A stretch of 64,000 nucleotides of DNA from Rusavskia elegans (taxonomy: Eukaryota; Ascomycota; Lecanoromycetes; Teloschistales; Teloschistaceae): NCBI GenBank assembly GCA_011316305.1, contig SAUG01000025.1, positions 1-64,000 of the forward strand. Direction: 5' to 3'. Of this stretch, positions 47,735 through 58,689 are shown in pieces. Under the pieces are notes generated by a model. It was not told the DNA's origin. It was given only the letters and a program-made list of their open reading frames with translations, and did not search any database. A program made the position numbers and the translations under genes. Numbering within the stretch: the first letter of the stretch is position 1; each line of letters starts with the position of its first letter.

Positions 47735-48304
47735 CATCAGCAAAAATGGTGACCCCGTCCAGAATCAATTGAACTGATATAAACGAGTGAACGGATCTGA
47801 TTCTATATCCTGCCTAGCGCGTTATAAAAGCGCTTATAAGCAAGCCTTCTGCTTATAAACGTCTACGAGCAAGATTTTGGCTTATAAGCGCTTATAAGCG
47901 CCTTGAACGCCCTGAGCACTTTAAGCGAATTTTAAAATTATTAAAAAAAATCTTTTAAAAACTCTAAGTCTTTCTATCTAGTAGAGCTACTAGTATCCTA
48001 TAAAATATCTATTCTAGTAAACTTATAACGTAGATTTTAAATATTATATTTATAGAACGCTAGCGTTGCTAGCTTCTAAACTAGAAACTTCCCGTTAATA
48101 AACGGGAACTAACGAGTACTAAACCTGAAAAAGTTTAATTTTAAAATTCTAAATATAGATAAAATAAACGTTTTTAGAATATATCTAAATTTTTCTGCTT
48201 ACTAAATAAGATAATCCTATTTAAACCGGTTTAAACCGGCTTAATCGATTCTGAGCGCTTTTTTCATTTTAAAATACTATAAGCGGATTGCATATTTGCT
48301 GATG
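47735..48304 (+). mobile_element. 550-bp dispersed repeat, copy C (least mutated)
   Basis: Perfect 10-bp inverted ends CATCAGCAAA and TTTGCTGATG. It contains TGGTGACCCCGTCCAGAATC near the left end, a cluster of GCTTATAAGC palindromes (47830-47905) and an AAACCGGTTTAAACCGG run near 48220-48240. Full-length partner is 22515-23055 in inverse orientation; partial partner 37424-37598. Flanks gaatcga and gaataga are similar over 7 bp, not enough to prove a target duplication. No coding frame. Confidence 0.75.
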
Positions 48305-48690
48305 GAATAGAATTCTTCTAATAAAGGAAGTAGCCAGATTTCTAATAGTATAAAAATATCTTTATAAAAGATTTTTTCTTTTCGAACTAACGGTTTAATT
48401 TCTAACTTTTAATAAAACTTTAAATCTATAGAATATTGTCTATATAAATAGATAAACTTTTTATAAAACTTCTATCCGAGATTATAATTGAGTCATTATA
48501 TATATACGTTTCATCACCGTAGTTTTTATACGATAACAATAATTGTTGCTTGTATAGTAAATAATTTTCGCAGTTAAAAGTTAAGCAAGATTTATAACGC
48601 AGTTAATCGTTTTTATTCTATTATATCCTCTATTTAATTACTATTTCTTCTCTATATTCCTGGAACAAATATCGCTCTATATATACGGAA
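48305..48690. repeat. Dispersed repeat with a second copy near 60555
   Basis: About 48530-48680 resembles 60555-60720: both carry ATACG-CAACG/ATAACAAT words, then a TTTCRCAGYYAAA segment, then a RCAAGRTTTA-ARCGYAGTYAAT segment and a CT-rich run. No ends can be set and the class is unknown. The 48305-48530 part is AT-rich without a gene. Confidence 0.4.
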
Positions 48691-49200
48691 AAACGAACGA
48701 TCTTTTGGTACGTAGCTTTATTCCAGAATTTCTTTATACTACTTCGAAATACGTACGATTATAAGCTACTAATATAGCTTCCAGGACTATCTATCAAGCG
48801 GTAATACTATCTTTTATCCTCGTTACTTCGTCTTCGTCTACGGTCGTACCCGAATCTAGACGGCCTGCTAATCTATCCAGATATTCGACGACTACTAGTT
48901 TAACTGCCATTTTAACTACCAATTTAACTGCCAGTTTAACTGCCAGCTTAGATTTTTGTTCGAATTCTAATAGAATAAAGGCTCCTACTAGAAATCTAAT
49001 ACGGTCGTTAAAACTATATAGCTTCGGCGGATTCGGAATATAAAACTTTAGCGTCGTATTTAAAACTACCGAATTTTAAGATTCGAAGTCCGTTATAGTA
49101 GACGGACTAGCGAGGATTCGGTCGACGTAATCGAATAGCTCGAATTCGGCGGTTTTAAGCTCGATTTCTTTAAATTAGAAAGATATAATCGTGGTTATCT
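48660..49200 (-). pseudogene. Lightly RIP-mutated gene remnant with LAVK repeats
   Basis: Minus strand, one frame: ELFDYVDRILASPSTITDFE, a TAA, then VVLNTTLKFYIPNPPKLYSF, NDRIRFLVGAFILLEFEQKS, four to five LAVK-type tetrapeptides, then VVEYLDRLAGRLDSGTTVDE, DEVTRIKDSITA, two stops, and IVLEAILVAYNRTYFEVV, ending FPYI at a stop near 48660. Only about five in-frame stops occur, all of Gln/Trp type, so it is decayed less than the transposons beside it. I do not recognise the family; it may be a host gene or repeated-gene-family member. The 5' end is not determined. Confidence 0.55.
48899..48946 (-). repeat. 12-bp tandem repeat, four units
   Basis: Four units of TTTAACTGCCAG (plus strand) with few mismatches, each encoding Leu-Ala-Val-Lys or a variant on the minus strand inside the gene remnant. 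Confidence 0.9.
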
Positions 49201-49596
49201 AATATTAGTAGAGATTTTGTATATATTAGTCTATAATTTAAACTATTGCGGAAAATATATACGTGAGTTACGATAGTATAAATTAAATCAATCCGTAATA
49301 ATTATAGATAGTAATAAAAGAAAACGAAAAAGAAACGACTATAAGATATATATATATACGAAAATTCTACTACGTTATATTTTAAATAAATTATAGAAAT
49401 TTATACTACGAACGTATTACGAAATAGATTCGAGTTTATTTTATATAGTTCTTTAGTTTAAATTAATTAGATTAAAGTACTAGTTCTTATACCGTATATC
49501 AAACGCTAGCGTATTAATATTGAAATAAATTATTTACGAAACCGACGGTTAATCGGATATCAAAAAAAAATAAAACAATAAATAAATAAAGCGTCG
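49201..49596. other. RIP-mutated spacer
   Basis: AT-rich, probably containing the lost 5' end of the LAVK-repeat gene remnant; no frame can be followed with confidence. Confidence 0.4.
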
Positions 49597-50112
49597 AATT
49601 TATAAAATTAATTTTTATAAACTTCGACCTATTTATAGAATTTTTCAAAAGTTATTTTATCGTTATACTTTGGAGATTTTTTAATTTTAAATTTTAATAA
49701 AGTTTATAGCGCTCGCGAATTTCTAATAACTAGTCTAAAAAAGAAATTAATCGTTATTTAAAATATAATTCGAATCTATTATATAAAAAGTCCCTATTTT
49801 ATAATATATTTTTAAAGAAAATTTTTTTTTTACTATTATTTAAACTTCTAAAACTCGAAGCTTTTTATTATTATCGGAGTTATTACTATTATCTCTATTA
49901 TTATTCGGATTATTCGAGTTATTACTACTATTAAACGGCTAATTCGAATTAGAATTTCTAGAAATAAAAATCTCTAAAGAAATACTTTTATTAGATTATA
50001 ATTAACTATTAGACGGCTGCTACTAGTAGATTTAACCGCCGGAAATAATATAATTTTCTGATATACTAGTAATAAAATTATAATAGAATTCCGATTAGAT
50101 TTTCTAAATAAT

Positions 50113-50557
50113 TAGACTGGCTATTTCGATACGAATTCCCGTCGGTACCTAGAAACCGACCCGTTAAACGGTCGGTTCCGGGTCGAACCCGGAAATCCGA
50201 CGGGAACCCGCTGAATCTTTTTTAATAATTAAATATTAATTAATTAATAATATCATTTAATAATTAATTTATTAAATAATTATATATAAAGGTAATATAT
50301 TTAGATAATATATTTCGTCTAACTAGAATCTTTCTAGCTAGCGTAGTTAATTAATAAAAATTTTATTAAATTATTCGTATAACTTTTATACTAGAATTAT
50401 ACTTTTATATTAGAGTTTAGCGTTTTAGCGGGTCGAATCGGTTCTTCTAACCCGGAACCGAAACCCGATCGATTCGATATTTCGAAAAGTCGGAACCGAC
50501 TCGGGTCGGATCGGTTTTTCGATCTCGAATTCGAAACCCGATCCGACGGTCAGTCTA
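50113..50557. mobile_element. hAT-like non-autonomous element, 445 bp, nested in Gypsy-3
   Basis: Ends TAGACTGGCT and GGTCAGTCTA. The 8-bp flanks taaataat (50105-50112) and caaataat (50558-50565) are a target duplication with one C-to-T change. Both ends carry TCCGACG/GTCGGTTCC-type subterminal words. Confidence 0.88.
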
Positions 50558-50807
50558 CAAATAATAGAAAATAATCTAATATATTTTTTATCGAATATTT
50601 TTAATATAGACGGATTATATTAATTAGATTAATTTATAGTATTTATAATCCGCGGTTTAATAATTTTAGCGCTAGTGTAAAGTAATTCTATCTAAAATAT
50701 TTTACTATAGCTATAAATACTATAAAGATTATTATATCGACAACGATATAATAATACTATAAATAATATATACCGAAATAAAAATATTTAAATTAATAAA
50801 TTAAAAT

Positions 50808-51045
50808 TATTAGATAAATAGTACTTCTAAAATAGTATATAATAATAGATTAAACGAAAGATATATTTTAAAATTAATTTATATTCTAGAAAAACTAGAA
50901 TATAGCCGAATAATAAAGAAAAAAAAAAGCGAAAAAGAATCGAAATCCGATACGCTAGCGACGTTCTAACGACTAGACGGCGAGCTTCGTTTCTAAACGT
51001 TTTAATTATATTTTCAAAATTTATACAACGCGTTTGGCGTTTATA
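50808..51045 (-). repeat. LTR of Gypsy-3
   Basis: 238 bp; its reverse complement runs from TATAAACGCCAAACGCG to ATCTAATA, the same limits as the Gypsy-1 LTRs. Confidence 0.85.
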
Positions 51046-51597
51046 TTGACCTTGTATCGAAATATTTTGAATTTCTATACTTTTAACTGGATATATAAAA
51101 ATATTAGAAATCGGAATATTATATTTGTTTCTATATACTACGATACAGCTTCTAGTAATAAATCCAAAGACGTAATTTAAAACTATACGTAGTATTTTAA
51201 AGATTGTAAATTCTTCCGGCCAGAAACTAGAAAATCTTCCGGCAGAACCAGTTTTAACCCGGATAAAAACCTCTACCGGTATCCGGAACGGTAGAACGTC
51301 TCGGATACTCGCTTTATAAAAGAAAACGATCTGTATACTGTTAATATTGTGCTACTGGAGATTGGTCTCTAGAAAACGATCCTACGGGTCTTCTAAAAGC
51401 ATATCGAGGCAGCTCGTCAAAATCGTCCTTTCCCACAACCACATACAGTTCGTGACTAATTGGTGAGACTTGCAGGAAACATCGGACTGGGTGCGCCGTA
51501 TACAGCAGCCGTGACAATATGTCTGACGGGGGATTTCGGTGTCACGAAGGACGATAAGCAGCAAGTCAACCTTGGCTTAGCTTTTCAACAACATATC
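51046..51597. other. Transition from RIP block to gene island; 3' flank of kinase-ankyrin gene
   Basis: CA/TG frequency rises from left to right across about 51060-51370. The right part should hold the 3' untranslated region of the minus-strand gene ending at 51598. Short frames on both strands here look like chance. Confidence 0.5.
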
Positions 51598-54500
51598 CTA
51601 GATGTCATTGTAGCTGTGCTGGAACATCGCGATATCTTCCAGTAGTGCTATCGTAAAAGGCCGTTCTCGGAGCGGTGCGGGCATTTTTCCAAAGAGAGCG
51701 CAACACATGCATTCCGAATGGGCAAGACTTCGATGCTCATCCCAGGCAAATTGGTAGATGCGTACCCACAGATTGATAAACGGTTGGTTCTTAGCGACAT
51801 ACTGAAAGCCAACTCCGCTCATGTCATTCAAAAAGGGGTTACTGACATCGCTAGCTTCGCTAGCAGGTCTGCTTGCTCTACGGGCGCCCGATAATTCCAG
51901 AAAATCGATAATCTTGGGCGCGTTGAAGTACTGCTCTTCTGGAATGGTCCCATAATCAGAGAGAAAGAACCTTGTGTTTTATCGTGATTCTGAGACCCAC
52001 CTGTACTGTAGTCCGGAATCGCTGTCGAATCCCCCGACCACCTGAACCTGTCAAACGCTGTGCGATCTTCGATTGACGCCATTCTTTCTGTGACGCTAAT
52101 GGTTTCGGCAAGTTTGCCTATGAATAGCCATCTGACTTGTTCCGCTCTATCCAATGCCGCGTCAAGCGCGGCGTGTTGGTAATTGCGCTCCGCTACATTC
52201 AGGTCAACTCCTAGGCCTACAAGATATTTGACCGTTTTCAATTTGCCGCTTGTCACAGCTTCCATCAAAGCTGTGGTACCGTATTGTTTAGTGTACGATT
52301 GCTTGGCTATGTGGATCTGCTTGGTAAATGAATATCGTTGCATGAGTGTCTTGGTGAGGGCTAAAGACTCTTCGTCTGATAGCGATTGATACCTGCAGAG
52401 GTAATACAGGAAATCCCTGCCATCGTTATCCCGGATTGATATGTCAGCACCGTGATGAACGAGGATGCCTGCTCGTGCTGCAAAGGGAATGCCTGCTCGT
52501 GCTGCAACACGAGTGCGAAGGGTTCCCCGGAATACATTGAGGAAAGGAGAGACCCCATCATGATCTTGTGCATTCAGGTCTACTGGGGGTTTGCATGACA
52601 GTAGAGTCTCCATCGTCTGTCTGAACTGATGATTCGTGCCTTGCGAGTCCACGGCACGATGACAAAGCGAGCCCTGGAAAGGTACATCTGTTGTGTGTTC
52701 GAGAAGCTCTTCGAGAACTGAGAAATAGACTGTCGGATAATCTAGGCAGCGAGAATCTTTGAGTATCCAGGCCTGTACTGGCAAATCGTTTAAATAATTT
52801 CTTGCATTGCAGTCCGCACCTGCTCGGATTAAGGCCAAGGTGGCACAGGTATCGCCAACACGAGAAGCGTAAGCCAACGGTGTTTCAGAGTCATTACTCC
52901 GTAGATCGATCTCGACTCCTTTCGTTTGAACAGCTTGAAGACACCTTTTGAGCTGATGTAGCCGGTTTTGGTGTGAGCCATGATTCACCCATGACCACAC
53001 GCATCGGGGAAGATCAAATGCTCTGTCGTGGCGGTTCGATACTATCATGTGTATTAGATTCTGTCCTTGTGAACCACTCCACGCTGGGTCTGCTCCCCTA
53101 GCAAGGAGAAATTCCACCATCTCGGCGTCATTACGATACATTGCTATTGCCAGCGCGCTTTGGCCCTTTTCTTCATGTGGCAGATCAAGCGCGTTGATAT
53201 CAGCATCCAGCTCGAGTAAGACGTTTACGCCTTTCCAAGAGCGTGCGGCCACAGCCCAGTGTAACGGGGCACCTAGAGGCCAATGGAAAGGGAAATGCTC
53301 TGACACAATTGGGGCCTTCAAGGGACTCATGGGTGATATTACACCTACATCATAATGTTGACCTCTCGACAAAGGGGTTATGATGGCGTTGACAGTAGCG
53401 GTACTATCTGATACCAGAAGGCTAGCAACTTCTTCCATGTCTCTAGGGTCAAAATTAAAGAGCCAGTGGAGGCAAGTGATACCAAAAGGCTGAGATGCAA
53501 GTCGTGGATTGGCTCCAAGTCTCACTAGAGTTCTCACTCCGTTTGCATGGCCAGAAAGACAGGCCTTGTGCAACGGAGTCTCTAGCGCGATGTTCTGCAC
53601 ATTGACACAGGCGCACCTTCTGATGACCAAGTAGTCCATGATATCGCATATCCCGAATGTGGCGGCGTAGTGTAAGAGGGTGTTCCCCTCTTGGTCTATC
53701 GAAGCGTCGACATTAGTTTTCCGTTTGCAGAGCTCGAGAAACTTTTTGCTGTCGAAAGCACGTGTAGAATGAGAATAGAAATCGATCGAACCCTTGGTGA
53801 ACCGAAGTTTATTGTTGTAGCCCCCTGCAGCGCGAAATTGATCCCTAGCTTCTTGACATTCTGCAGGATACTTGTTAGCCAGATCTTCTCTAGCGAGTAA
53901 TGACCCACTGCTGACTGCATTTCGCAGCCAGTTTATCGTGATGGTGGAATCTTCAAAGTTGGTGACGCCATTTGCGAGAAGCAGTCGACCTGCTATACCT
54001 TGAGCTGCTGGTATTAATGCCTCAGCAGCGTAAGCCACGAGCCTAGTGTATCTGTTCTGGAAGTTAGGTGTATATGAAGAAGATATTGCTGTAGCAAGCC
54101 CGAAGAGGACATCTCCCGGTATCTTCTGTTGCTGAGCTGGATCAAAGGTTGGCGAGACTGTGGATTCAAGTTCGGAGAGAATGTCGTCACCCAAATCTTG
54201 ATATGGAAGGCTGCTGTGATAGCTTGTCTTGTTCATCCGAAGATCCGGCTCTGTGGTCGAGTTACTCGTGCATAATAGCCGATTGTGCGCTGCAGACCTA
54301 CATCTGTCCACTTTAGCGCTCTTGCTGGAGTCAGATTCTACGGATCAAAACAAAGTAAGACCGACCAAGCTTGGAAATCTGGGCAATCGTATGCTAACAA
54401 TTGCCCACCTAACATCGACCTTTCCAACGGTCTGGACTTCAAGGTCGAGCAAATTAGATCTTCCAATTTGTTTGCAAAGGCTGGGTCAAGGTTCTGGGAT

Positions 54501-55435
54501 ATTACTGATCTATGCTGAAGGTCGATGGCTGCTGCTATTGCGGAGTCCTCAACGTGCATATCATACTTCAACGGGGCCTCACCCGCGAGGAGAGTGACTG
54601 ATAAAGCCAGAAGACCGAAGGAAAATACATCGCATTTGCTGAGCGAAACGTCCACGACTGTCTCTTTGCAGCCCAATCGATATCTTTGGATCTCTGGAGC
54701 GACCCATTCAGGGGTGCCTTGATAAGTTCCATAGGAAATGGATGACTCCATCTCCAATGGCACACACATGCCAAAGTCATTGATTTTAGCAATGAAAGGT
54801 ACTTTAGGGTCTTGCTGCCTGAAAATCAAGATGTTGGCAGGCTTCACATCCCCGTGCACGATATCTTCCTTGTGTAGACAAATTAAACCTTCCAAGACAT
54901 CCAGGCTAAGTTGATATCGAATGGCTATCGGTACTTTCTCGAACCCGTACTTTTCAGAATTCTGTAGGAGATCGAGCAGAGAACCCGACGCCTTTTCCAT
55001 GAACAAGAGTGGCAGCGCCATCCTCTGGTCCAGTGCTGGGGATGCTGGATAATCGAAGCCCCAGTAGCGGATTTTAACGGTGTTAGGGTGCTTTCGTATG
55101 GGTGCATGCGACAACGCCAGGATTTCCAATTCGATCGTCCTCAGGTGAGATTTACGCCTATCGTCTATCTCTTCAGAAGATAGCCCAGTAGTCAGCAGAT
55201 CCCCATGAACTCTTTTCATAACGACATCGTTCCGAAACGCCTCCTTGTCCTCGAAGACTGTAAATTGCCCCCCTGAGCCTAGGTACCGACCTCGCTGATC
55301 CAAGCAGATTCCATCAAGATGTCGTGGGCCGCGTATGCCTGACTTGACTACGAGGGCGATGAACTGTGGCAAAGTCGTTAGCACCAGCCGGCTTGGACCA
55401 GCTGCTATGGACAAGCTGAGTAGACTGTCGGCCAT
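51598..55435 (-). CDS. Protein kinase fused to ankyrin repeats (three exons, 1233 aa)
   Basis: Exons 55435-54399, 54324-52001 and 51938-51598 join in frame: 3702 nt, 1233 aa plus stop. Met at 55433-55435 is in strong context (A at -3, G at +4). Kinase, residues about 48-340: Gly loop LGSGGQF (52-58), VVMK Lys74, catalytic loop HGDVKPANIL (194-203), NDFG (219-222), GTPEWVAPE (240-248) and DVFSFG (269-274). All catalytic residues are present, with HGD for HRD, so it is probably active on Ser/Thr. A linker of about 200 residues follows, then diverged ankyrin repeats from about 558 to 1090 (TLLHYAATFG, TPLHKACLSGHANGVRTLVR, ALMEAVTSGKLKTVKYLVGL), and a C-terminal region rich in Arg/Ser ending in a hydrophobic block. 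Such kinase-ankyrin proteins are common in Pezizomycotina and expand as signalling or non-self-recognition-type receptors; the role here is unknown. RIP blocks flank it on both sides. Confidence 0.85.
51939..52000 (-). other. Intron 2 of kinase-ankyrin gene, 62 nt
   Basis: Donor GTGGGT, branch-site candidate CTGAT, acceptor CCAG. Without splicing the frame ends early at 51828. With it, codon G|AA joins and the frame continues EEQYFNAPKIIDFLELSGAR to a stop at 51598, clearly better coding than the unspliced reading. Confidence 0.8.
52465..52507 (-). repeat. 24-bp in-frame tandem duplication in ankyrin region
   Basis: The word ATGCCTGCTCGTGCTGCAA occurs at 52465-52483 and 52489-52507, period 24 bp, giving the repeated peptide AARAGIPF-AARAGI. 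It keeps frame. Confidence 0.9.
54325..54398 (-). other. Intron 1 of kinase-ankyrin gene, 74 nt
   Basis: Donor GTTAGC, branch-site candidate CTGAC 8 nt before the acceptor CCAG. Unspliced, the kinase frame ends at a TAG and the ankyrin frame lacks an ATG start (its first Met-like codon is GTG). Splicing joins CAA TT|C AAG into one frame. Confidence 0.75.
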
Positions 55436-56242
55436 CTTATATTGTATTGGGGCAAGCGTGTGGTGATCATTGGAGGAAGGCGCAAGGCAGGGAGGCAGGA
55501 TAGAGCACATAATACGAGTAGGGTTAAACCCTTAGCCTCAAAAAGACAGCCCATGAGCCTATTAGAATATGGGAATTCGGTTTATAACATTTGACCTCTT
55601 TGGATTTAGCGTCTGACTCTGTTAGAGATTATATGATTAATATAATAATATATAAATTATCTAAACAACCAATCTATCGAATATTAACTTTTTTAAATAT
55701 AATAATTTTGATATTCAATTTTTAAGATTTTTAATAATTATAAATATAGATTTCTAAAAAATATAATTAATATAAATTCCATCATTTTAATATATTATAA
55801 AAAAACGGCCAATACGTTTTTATATAACTATTTTATATATGATCAAATCATTTACGTAAAACTATTTATCGCTGTATTAAAATAATACTTTAAACGGAAA
55901 TTCTCTATAGTAAAATAATTTATATCGAATAATCTTTAATTTTTTCAGTTTATTTAGAAACTATTTAGATTAGAAAGAAAAAATGTTATTAAATATTCGA
56001 TATTCGGCCGAATAATATCCTTTCGTGGTTTAAATATAGAATCCAGCGTTTTAACCAATTAAAAAAAAGTTAATCTAAATTTTTCTGGATTTCTTTCGCT
56101 ATAATAACTTTAGTTTATCTCTTTAATCTTCGAATTTGTTAATTATTTAATAAAAAAATCTTTAAAACCGGCCGTCGAAGATCTCGTAAACAGATAATTC
56201 AATTAAATACTCGATTGGAAATAGAATCAAAATAGTTTTAAA
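55436..56242. other. Promoter of kinase-ankyrin gene, then RIP-mutated DNA
   Basis: 55436-55620 has normal composition and should contain the core promoter and leader of the minus-strand gene; no certain TATA box is seen. From about 55620 the sequence is AT-rich with CA/TG loss and no gene. Confidence 0.5.
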
Positions 56243-56707
56243 TGAACTGGCCACTCCGGTACGGGTTCCCGTCGGTATCTAAGATCCGACCCGATTTTTT
56301 AGCGGGTCGAACCGGTTCGATTTACTAAACGGTCGGTTCCGGATCGAATCCGAAAATCCGACGAGAACTCGCTAAGCTTTTATTATAATTTAAATATAAA
56401 ATATATTATTAATTTATTATTTTTATATTAGTAATATATTTAGGTAATATATTTAGTCTAACTACAATTTTTCTAGCTAGTATAGTTAATTAATTAGTAT
56501 TTTTTTAAATAAATAGATATAACTTTTATACTAGATATATACTTTTATACTAGAGTTTAGTATTTTAGCGATTCCGAGTCGGGTTAGGTCGGTTCCTCGA
56601 CTAGGAACCGAAAACCCGTCAGTTCGGTATCTAAAAAAGTCGAAACTAATTCGGTTCGAACCCGAAATACGAACCCGGATTCGAAATCCGACCTGACAGC
56701 CAGTCTA
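56243..56707. mobile_element. hAT-like non-autonomous element, 465 bp
   Basis: Ends TGAACTGGCC and GCCAGTCTA are imperfect inverted repeats. The flanks gttttaaa (56235-56242) and gatttaaa (56708-56715) match 7 of 8. Sequence is close to the 445-bp element at 50113 and keeps several CCGACCCGA/TCGGTTCCGG subterminal words. Confidence 0.82.
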
Positions 56708-57566
56708 GATTTAAAGAATAAACAATTATATTAATTTTTATTTAATTTCTATAAATTATATTTTAGCTACGATATTTTCTTATACGATTAGTAGACAGAT
56801 AATTTCTCTACTTTACTAAAATTTATATCAATAATCTAAACGAAATAGCGTTGGTACTAAATATAAATAATTATATTAACGGCGATACATTTTTATACGA
56901 TTAATAGTCCGACGATTTCTTCTTTTATTATACTATAGCTTTTACTAGTAATAATAGCGAAATATTACCCGTAGAATTTCTAAACTTTTTATCAAAATTC
57001 TATTAAAACTCCGATTTCTAAATTCTAATACGGTTTCGTTATAAAATAAAGAAATCTTTTTCCGCGGTCTATTTATCTGATAATCTTGCTAGAAAGATAT
57101 ATAAAAACATGAAAGGATATTTTTTTTTATAATATTAAATCTATTAAAATCGTCTTTAATCATCTATCTACTTTACAAAAAGTCTAATCAGAGTATTTTT
57201 TAAAATAATAAACTTTCTATTAGTAATACAGTCGATCGTTTTCCTCGTATCTCTAAAGTTTTCAAAACTTTTTATATTAAAACTAGCGATAGTAACGACG
57301 AAAACTATCGACTATTTATTTTTTCTAAAATTAACTTTCTAATTTCTTAGAATTTTATATCGTATTATCTTTTTCTTCTACGAACGATATAGATTTCTAC
57401 GATATCTAGCTACGTATTCTATTATCGAAAGTAGATACTTTTTATACGCTTTTAGAAAAACTTTCTATTCAAAACTATTATTTATTAAATTTTTTAATTT
57501 TATTAAAAAAATCTTTAACCGAATCGATTTATTATTTATACCGACGAGATACTAGATAAAACCAAA
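56708..57566. other. RIP-mutated DNA, no gene recognised
   Basis: AT-rich; fragments of plus-strand frame are readable around 57050-57200, but no family is recognised and no repeat ends are seen before the LTR at 57567. Confidence 0.4.
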
Positions 57567-58314
57567 TGTTACGTTCACGATTCCTTTTCGCCGGAATGGA
57601 TTGAGGAAATCCATTGGAGTTTGGTATAGTAGATCTTTTTAAATTGGTGTGGTATAGGTTTTAGAGACTTCTAACCCAACCTATTTAAATAGTATAGGTT
57701 TTTTAAATTGTCCTGCGAGATATTCTGTATCTTTTTTCGTTAAATCTATACGTATTAGATCTATTCAACTATATTTTTTCTTTAAATTAAACTTCGGCCT
57801 CTATCTTATTAAAAATCTATACTATTTACGCCCTTATCTATAAAATCTAATACCCTATTGGTGTGGGTTTTACAGGCTAAAATCCATACCAATCCAATCC
57901 ATTCCGGCGAGAAACGTCGATTCCACAGAGAATATTTACGCTTATTAATTAGGTAAGCGGATTAATAACTCACTCTAGTTAGAACCGCTAGGGCCGAAAG
58001 GCTATTTCTTTTTAATAGATCGGTTCTATCGAATATATCGGCTTTTTTTTTTTATATATATCGTTCTTTATAGTTTAATAAATAGCTTCTTTTATTAGTT
58101 ACTAATATAATTACTAAATATCGATACGATTTATCTCTTATAATTACTTCTATAACGAAAACGTTTCGTAATAATATAATATTACTTTTACGGCTATATA
58201 GAACTTGTTACGATATTTTACGCTAGATTTCTTTTACTATTTAGGATTTCGGACTATATTTACGCTTGTAGCTAGATTTAAATATAACGCCTTCTAATAT
58301 ATAAAAATCTTATA
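57567..58314 (+). repeat. LTR of the TGTTACG family, interrupted by a MITE
   Basis: It starts TGTTACGTTCACGATTCC and, after a 333-bp insertion plus a repeated CGATTCC, continues to a TCTTATA end at 58314. The LTR proper is about 408 bp, equal to the LTRs of the gag-only elements. Gypsy pol sequence follows, so this is probably the LTR of an autonomous relative. Confidence 0.75.
57585..57917. mobile_element. Unmutated MITE inserted in an LTR, 333 bp
   Basis: Inverted ends TTTTCGCCGGAATGGATTG and CCATTCCGGCGAGAAACGT share a CGCCGGAATGGAT core. CGATTCC is present on both sides (57578-57584, 57918-57924) as target duplication of 7 bp or slightly more. CA and TG are frequent, so it escaped RIP: either inserted after the LTR was mutated or too short and rare to be detected. 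Non-coding. Confidence 0.8.
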
Positions 58315-58689
58315 TTTTAATAATTCCGGGAAATAAATAAAGATCGAATTTTTATCTATTTTTTAATATTTAGATAACCCGCCGAGGTACTAGTCGATTT
58401 AGAAACGATAAAAATTATTCTATCGGAAAATTATATAAAAAAATTTAATATTTTTTTATTTAGAAAAACGGAACTATATTTTATAAAAAATATTAAATAA
58501 ATAAAAATAGTTAAAATCGAATTCTAAACTATTTTTCTTTAAATAAAAAGTAATAGATATAATGAAAAGATTATTTTCGATATTATAAATATATAGAAGG
58601 AAGTATATCTAGATATTCTCTAGTTTATAAAATAGAATCTAAAAATCGATTAGAAAATAATATAGATAAAAATAGAAAGCTATCTATTT

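Larger units (their letters stand above)
49597..51045 (-). mobile_element. 5' fragment of a third chromovirus (Gypsy-3)
   Basis: In reverse orientation it holds a 5' LTR (50808-51045), the leader, and the start of Gag, matching Gypsy-1 from 26099 to about 27085. Homology ends at about 49597, so Pol and the 3' LTR are missing. A hAT-like element (50113-50557) interrupts the leader. Confidence 0.8.

Noticed and set aside
51460..51645. Small plus-strand ORF at the 3' side of the kinase-ankyrin gene
   Set aside because: It overlaps the antisense of the last exon and 3' flank and shows no protein features.
51828..54311. Ankyrin frame as a separate gene
   Set aside because: Its first Met-like codon is GTG, it lacks a good ATG, and spliced joining to the kinase exon keeps frame; one gene explains the data better.
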